A stretch of DNA of 64,000 nt, from positions 36,451,546 through 36,515,545 of the forward strand of contig CM064715.1 in the NCBI GenBank assembly GCA_032717465.1. The letters run 5' to 3'. Under the pieces are notes generated by a model. It was not told the DNA's origin. It saw only the letters and a program-made list of their open reading frames with translations, and ran no database searches. The stretch is from Coenobita brevimanus (taxonomy: Eukaryota > Arthropoda > Malacostraca > Decapoda > Coenobitidae). Position 1 is the first letter of the stretch; every line of letters starts with the position of its first letter. The position numbers and the translations under genes are program-made. Positions 57,700 to 64,000 of the stretch are shown one piece after another.

Positions 57700-59640
57700 A
57701 AAATACAGAATGTATAAAATCAAATGAAAAAAGGCTTCCTCTGGAATAGATACAGAAGACACAATGGTGAGGTTGCATATAACAACTATAAACAAGCATT
57801 AAACGATTATACAAGGATAAGGAGAGAAGCTCAAAGACAATTTGAGAAAAGCATTATAAATAAAAGTAGTGATCAACCGAAGCTACTTTACAGCTACATC
57901 CAGAGCAAAACCAAAGTTAAAGATAAAATACAGACCATTACGAACGAGGGGATCATCTATACACAAGAAAAAGATATTTGTAAAGTACTAAAAAATATTT
58001 CCAATTATTTTTTACAAAAGAAAATAATTTTGAGAGAGATGATATGGAACATGCATACCCACACATATTATCAGATATGCAAATATCAGAAAAAGAAATA
58101 CAGGAAGAGTTAAGTAAATTAGACAAAGGAAAAGCAAATGGTCCTGACAAAATTTCAGGTTGGGTGCTACATGAATGTACAAAAGAGCTAAGCAGACCAA
58201 AATATTTAATATTCAAGGAATCCTTAGTTCAAGGTAAACTACCTGATATTCGGAAGAAAGCAAACATTGTTCCCCTATTCAAGAAACGGAATAGACAGAA
58301 TCCACTCAGCTGCCGACCAGTATCACTGACCAGTGTTGTAAGTAATATACTACAAAATCTGATCAGAAAAGTTTGGGTAAACCATCTAGAAGAATCACTG
58401 ACCAGTATTGTAAGTAACAGAAAGGCAGTTCGATTCTAGAAGAGAAAAAACATGTTTTATTAATCTATTCAGCCACTATGATAGAACTGAAAAAAGTTTG
58501 CAGAACATAGAAGGATGGGTGGGCAGTATCTATCTAGATTTCAAGAAAGCATTTGACAGAGTACCACACCAAAGACTTTTATGGAAACTGCCATCTAGGA
58601 GCAATCCAAGACAACCTGTACTGTTGGATGCAGGATTTTCTCAGAAAAAGGGAAATGAGAACAGTAGTAAGGGGAAATTACTCATCATGGAGGGAAGTGA
58701 CGAGTGGAGTTCCACAGGGCTCAGTGCTGGCACCAACTGTTTTTAGTATATATATATGACATGGGCAGTAACATTGGAAATGGAAGCTATCTAAATATGT
58801 TTGCTGATAATGCAAAAATACAAAGGATAATTACTAACAGATTCTTGCAGAAAGCTACAAGAAGAAAAAAGTAACTTCATGAGTGGAGCAATAAATGGCA
58901 AATGGAATTCACTGTGGACAAGTGTTATGCAATTAAGTATGGTAAAAGTGAAGGAAAAAAAAAACAGACTGGGATTATACGTTAGGAAGTTCAACCCTAG
59001 ACATATTAGAAAATGAGAAGGACCTAAGAGTGACGATCAATAACAGACCATCTCCGGCTGACCACACCATTGAGAAGGTACGGAACATGTATACAATGCT
59101 TGTTAACATGAGAATGCATTCACATATATAAACGAAGACATGCTGAGAAAAATAATAACATCATTCATCAGACCAATCCTGGAGTATGCATCAGCAGTCT
59201 GGAATCCACATCTCAAAAAACACATAGTTAAGATTGAAAAAGCACAAAGGGCCGCCACAAGATGGATACCAACCTTAGGGGATCTAAGTTACGAAGAAAG
59301 ACTGGAAAAACTTAATCTAACAACACTACAGGAGAGAAGGAAAAAAGGAGATATGAGTATGCTATATAAATAAATCTCAGGGATACAGAAAATAGACATG
59401 AGTATACCTAAGGGGAACCATCAGCGAGAGGACACCGCAAAAAAATACATAAAAAGAGAGGTGATAAAAACGAAAGGAAATTCAATTTTCCAAATTGGGC
59501 AAATGATCAGTGGAATGCACTACTGAATGAAATAGTGTGTGCCAAAACAATCAGTAAATTTCAGGATATGTATGATAAAAATGGTTTAATACAGGAGACA
59601 ATACAAGCTTGACTCATTCCTATTAATTAAGATACAATTA
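57700..59640 (+). mobile_element. CR1/Rex-like LINE, right part (RT and C-terminus)
   Basis: Continues the element at 52441-53875. It runs from the RT N-terminal region to a 3' end near 59640, followed by a (CA)n array. Confidence 0.75.
57724..59612 (+). pseudogene. LINE reverse transcriptase (CR1/Rex-like), frameshifted
   Basis: 57724-58060: KGFLWNRYRRHNGEVAYNNY and EAQRQFEKSIINKS, the pre-RT helix region. 58044-58439: KLDKGKANGPDKISGWVL (RT1), IVPLFKKRNRQNPLSCRPVS (RT2). 58498-58760 in changing frames: [19 protein letters not shown] (about 58525), [16 protein letters not shown] (about 58700-58747). The catalytic box near 58800 reads FADN instead of FADD. 59140-59373: SFIRPILEYASAVWNPHL and KGDMSMLYK, then NQWNALLNE-like C-terminus near 59510. 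It copied LINE RNA at the insertion site. At least six frame changes. Confidence 0.82.
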
Positions 59641-59646
59641 GGTAAG

Positions 59647-59688
<42 letters not shown>

Positions 59689-60349
59689 GTAGTCTATGCA
59701 ATACATAGGAGATCCAGAGACAGCTATTTATGGTTAAAATTACACTCCTTTGCCCAAAATTTCCTAACATTGTAAACATAACAGAGTTGTTTTTGGTAAC
59801 TTAGAATGCAGCTGCTAAAGCTATTTGCTAGAAAATAAATGAATTATTACCAAAGTCATCGCCCAGCACAGTCGTGTAGTAGGTGATGCTACATTATATC
59901 CAATCAGCAATGAATTGTTGGTGAAGGATTTCACAATGCCTGTGCTGTAACTGGTATATTTTCATTAACAGACGAGAACTTGACAGATTATTAATGCACT
60001 CCCTGACTAATAATTTACACATACATATATACACAATATAATTAATCACGGACTCTTCCCAGGATAAGCCTCAGCCGACATGGTTCGCACGATCCATGAG
60101 TCTAAGTTGCCATATCGTGCTACCACTAGGTCTGCCTTTTATTTTTTGAACAATTCCTCCTCATTTGCAAAGCTAGACACTCTTCTGTTGTGTCTTCTCT
60201 CATTTTCTGATGAAAATCCATCACCTGAAACATTCCTTTGGATTCCTCTATTGCTATATACATGCACTGAACGCTGCATCTCCATTGTTTCTAGATTGAC
60301 CTACCATGTCCAGTGTGTTTATTGTTTGGTGACGCCACGTGCATCCAAT
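59641..60349. other. (CA)n array (59647-59687) and unassigned DNA
   Basis: After the CA run, about 390 bases show nothing. A weak open frame at 60080-60367 (MVRTIHESKLPYRATTRS) runs into a T-run and has no recognised domain. Confidence 0.6.
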
Positions 60350-61215
60350 TTTTTTTTTTTTTTTTAATAACAGAATAGGGGGAGGAAAAACAAAATGAAT
60401 AAAAGAAATAATCCATACACGAGATTACTGGTGTCCTCCATTCACAAAAAATATATAACAGTTGGACTTAAACAGCTGTAGGTTGAAGTTTAGGGGCAAA
60501 CAACTCTGGGGAAGCAAGTTCCAAAGAGATGCAGTTCAGGGAATAAAAGATTTATGGTAGGTGGAAGTTCTGCAATATGGCAGTGTAACATTCCAGTCAT
60601 GAGCGTTACCAGATGCCCGTGTAGCACAGGGGAAGGCATGGAGAGGTGGCACAGTGGATGCAAATTCGTCAAAGCATTTGCCATAAAAGTATCTGTAAAA
60701 TAATGCAAGGGAGGCAACATTCCTTCTTTCCTGTACGGGAGGTAATTTATTTGTAATAGATGAGTTATTAATAATTCTAAAAGCTTTGCTCTGAATTTTG
60801 TCTAGTTGTTTTAGCGCAACCTCTTCACACGTAATCCACAAGGGTGAGCTATATTCCAGCTGAGAACGCACATGACTCTTATAAAGTACAACTAGCTGCT
60901 CGTCAGTAAAGAAGCTACAAACTCTGTAAAATAATCCAAGTTTCTTTTAGGCGATTTTAGCAAGTGATCTGATATGAGAAGTCTAGCTGAGGGCATTGTT
61001 AAGTGAAACACCATTTCAGTACTTTCGGATATAGGAGTAATAGTAGCATTGAAAGTAACATAGGAATCAGGCAGTTTTTGTCTACTGATAACCTGTATAT
61101 ATTTGGCTTTCCTAGCGTTGCATAATACAATGTCATTTTGTCCCCGTTCCGTGATCTTAGATAAGTCATGATTTATGAAGATGGTTGTACTGAGTTGTGA
61201 GTTAGAGACAGTCAA
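60350..61215 (-). mobile_element. Jockey/CR1-type LINE family J4, second copy, 5'-truncated
   Basis: Poly(A) tail appears as a T-run at 60349-60365. Minus-strand protein text matches the 3' part of the copy at 24981-27456: SQLEYSSPLWITCEEVALKQ (about 60865), KLPPVQERRNVASLALFYRY, PLHAFPCATRAS, and near 61215-60900 KLPDSYVTFNATITPISEST. Only the RT thumb and C-terminal region is present. Frames change at about 60890 and 60560. Length about 866 bases. Confidence 0.8.
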
Positions 61216-61413
61216 CTTTATGAATGGGAGTTTTACCCCTTTAGCTCCTGGAGTTCCTGTGCAAGTGATTTTGCTGGAAGGGCATTCAGTGTACAGCCCT
61301 CCGCCTATCGGATCATAGTCGCGAAGTTTATAGGTCCCTACCCCGGGATTCCCTTATTTATTATATTTGGAAATGCCCATTTCCATCCAATATTGAGGAC
61401 ACTGGGAGTTAAT

Positions 61414-61415
<2 letters not shown>
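61216..61415. other. Unassigned stretch
   Basis: AAGGGCATTCAGTGTACAGCCCT (61278 on) holds a small imperfect inverted repeat; no other signal. Confidence 0.35.
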
Positions 61416-61860
<445 letters not shown>

Positions 61861-62011
61861 ATTTTTTAAAATTTTTTATACCTTACATTATTTTTGAGGA
61901 GGAAAAAATGCTTAATTAGCCTGAAGACCCTAAAACTAATAACCTAACACGCAAATCGCTAACCGATACTAAATCCTAAAAAGACAAATACTGTAGCTAA
62001 ACTTACAATAA

Positions 62012-62432
62012 TGATAAAAATACCTCGACCAAGAGAGCACAATCGACTGCAGATATGTGATGCCTTTCTACATTGCACACCTGCACTCATCACCTGCTGA
62101 CTGCCAGTCGAGGCAGAAAATTATATAGGGGACAACAGTATATGAAAGAGACCCTGAGTAGTCAGGAACTACTCCATGTGCATCAGCTGTCGACCCTAAT
62201 TAAGATAACTTATTCAAGATGGTGGAATTCATTTACATATGCACAGAAAGTGTAGTACCTCGCCCAACAGAACAGCATCGACTGCAAATCCCCAATACCT
62301 TTCTGTACCGCACACTTGCAGTCATCGGCTGGTGACTGTCAGGCGAGGAACGGGGTTTAATGTAGGGGACATCAATATCAGAAATAAAGCAGTCGGAAGC
62401 AGGATCTATTTCCGATACGTCAACTGTCAACT
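62012..62432 (-). repeat. Two tandem 3' UTR units of LINE J1 (copy 2)
   Basis: Unit 1 at about 62432-62200 and unit 2 at about 62196-62012 (minus strand) match those at 18637-19060. In unit 1 GACTGCAA and TTGCAGTC can pair perfectly. In unit 2 GCAGGTGATG and CATCAC...CTGC can pair. Confidence 0.75.
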
Positions 62433-62498
62433 CGAATTAATAGTACAATAAATACATATTTACATTCGATAAAAACCATAACCATACATTAAAAAAAG

Positions 62499-64000
62499 TC
62501 ACATCACTCTGATCAGTCCGGTCTCTCTCAAGAAAGCCATCAATTTATCAGTCATAACAATATCCCCATCACTCAGGACGATGGAGAGGGTGACGGGGAC
62601 GTCTGCTGCGCCGCAGTAATTTATAAGTGAGTGTTCACGAATAAATCGCCGACAGCGCAGGATGATATGACTGATAGATAACACCGCATCACAGATGTCA
62701 CAGTACGGTGGGAATCGTCTCTCCATGTGCGGTTTCATATGAGTTAAAACGGTGGCATTCAGCCGCAATCTTGCCAATACTTTTTCCTCAAGGCGACTGG
62801 GATGGTTGGCAGTATCCCAGTCGCCCAGGTACGGCTTACATGTTGGAATATCTAGTCTGGTCTACTGACTTTGCCACAGAAGATTTACTGATTTCTTTCC
62901 GAGAGAGAGACTCGACCGTAGATCACGAGGAACGTCCCAAGTCTCCTCGAGCTCCACAGCCGACTTTGCAAGTAAGCCACTCTGCTCTTTGCCATAAACA
63001 CGACAATGACCAGGCACCCAGATCAGCGTGAAGGACTTGTCACACGAATGCAATTTATTAATAATGCGGCCCTGGATCTCATTAGAGTCTGTAGTACAAG
63101 AAGCAATTGCCTGAAGGGCTGATTTGGAATCTGAAAATATGACAAATGAGTCATGCCGAGAAGTTAGAGCACAGTCTATGGTTTTGTCAATAGCAAAAAG
63201 TTCAGAGGTAACACAGATGTATGAGTCGGCAGTCGGTACGTGGGGGCACATTCAGTCGACCACACACTTGCACCCACGCATTCACTCGACTTGGAGCCAT
63301 CGGTGTACATTTGGTGGGACCCCAAGTGACGGACGATGATATTACGAAACAAGCAGTGGACCTCCGCCTCTGGCGCCTTGGCCTTTTGTGCTGGGAGCCA
63401 CGACACATCAACAGAAAAGCCAGGTGGCTCCCGAGGGGCTATTTTTTTAGTCATCAACTTGTCACAGTCACTGAGGTCCACACCAAGCTCCTGGGTCAGT
63501 AAGTGGAGGTGAACGGCAAGTGGCCGACGCACCCCCCACATGAGATGGTGGTATTGATGCAGGGGGGTACAGGCCACATTGCTGATATTACTTTTCCTTG
63601 ACGTTTGTATGCCATAGGTTAAGGCCAGGTGGTCACGGCAAATATGGAGGGGAGGCACATTCGCCTCCACTTCCTTATGAGCTTCACGGGTACACCAGAC
63701 GGCTCCAAGACACATTCGTGAACATTTATTCTGCAACACATCCAATCCTTTCAGCGTGGCATCGGATGCCGAGCCATACACCTGTGTGCCATAGTCTAGC
63801 TTCAATCAAAAGGGACTTATACACCATTAATAAAGGTTTTCTGTTGGCATCCCATGTAGTACCCGCTAGGTACTTGAGGACATTTAACAGTTTATCACAA
63901 TGTGCAAACAAATTATCAACATGAATTTTGAAGTTCAGTCGATGATTAAAATGTATCCCTCAAAACTTTACAGAATTTTTGAAAAGGTACTGCTTGATTA
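62499..64000 (-). pseudogene. LINE J1 ORF2 3' part: connection, RNase H, C-terminal Cys/His motif
   Basis: Minus strand in three frames. 63911-63726: KLLNVLKYLAGTTWDANRK. 63805-63176: DYGTQVYGSASDATLKGLDV, then RNase H start MYTDGSKSSECVGASVWS (about 63320-63265). 63251-62862: SELFAIDKTIDCAL, FVIFSDSKSALQAIASCTT (catalytic D region, about 63150-63100) and WVPGHCRVYGKEQ, where the last catalytic Asp region is altered. 62777-62499: PPYCDICDAVLSISHIILRC, a CX2C...HX4C motif usual at the C-terminus of this LINE group, ending RETGLIRVM at 62499. Frame changes near 63806, 63220 and 62820. Confidence 0.85.

Larger units (their letters stand above)
61900..64000 (-). mobile_element. LINE J1 (RNase-H type), copy 2, runs off the window
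   Basis: Minus strand. Same family as 9563-14138 plus 18001-19065, which it helps to join. From the right edge it contains RT thumb, RNase H, C-terminal finger and 3' UTR. The 3' limit near 61900-62010 is approximate. Confidence 0.85.

Noticed and set aside
60080..60367. 95-codon frame as a host gene
   Set aside because: No domain, ends in a homopolymer run, neighbours are all TE sequence.

Overview
The window looks like non-genic DNA of an invertebrate animal genome, most plausibly an arthropod and perhaps a decapod crustacean. That guess rests on the mix of Jockey-like, CR1/Rex-like and RTE-like LINEs, F-type-env Gypsy elements, many hAT elements and very long (TA)n, (CA)n and (GA)n arrays. 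No host protein gene, tRNA or complete rRNA gene could be supported. Nearly everything that codes is transposable-element (TE) sequence in some state of decay, often nested three deep.

Layout. 1-4.9 kb: 3' part of a Ty3/Gypsy provirus (RT, RNase H, integrase, F-like envelope). A 5S-rRNA-derived SINE splits its integrase zinc finger. 4.9-6.6 kb: possible 3' LTR and unassigned DNA. 6.6-8.9 kb: 5'-truncated LINE. 9.5-19.1 kb: an RNase-H-bearing Jockey-superfamily LINE, interrupted at 14138/18001 by a minus-strand Jockey/CR1-type LINE, which itself holds a Tc1/mariner-like element. 19.1-23.1 kb: two RTE-like LINE remnants, one carrying a 625-bp inverted-repeat element. 23.3-28.3 kb: a 45-bp minisatellite and a hAT-like transposase gene interrupted by a Jockey-type LINE. 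28.5-30.6 kb: repeats and a possible solo LTR. 30.6-36.0 kb: a hAT element bounded by ~1.25-kb inverted arms, each carrying what looks like the first transposase exon. 36.0-37.2 kb: a CR1/Rex-like LINE fragment broken by two non-autonomous elements. 38.1-41.9 kb: a coiled-coil reading frame, an imperfect hAT with a perfect 8-bp target-site duplication (TSD), and further nested elements. 42.2-52.0 kb: a Ty3/Gypsy element with both ~2.1-2.2-kb LTRs. 52.4-59.6 kb: a CR1/Rex-like LINE split by two minus-strand RTE-like copies. 60.3-61.2 kb: a LINE 3' end. 61.9-64.0 kb: a second, minus-strand copy of the 9.5-kb LINE.

The genes do not work together as a pathway. Each set of gag/pol/env, EN/RT or transposase remnants once served its own element. 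The structural record is the main value: several insertions can be delimited to the base by TSDs and terminal inverted repeats (TIRs). All family calls are from reading motifs by eye; none was checked against a database.
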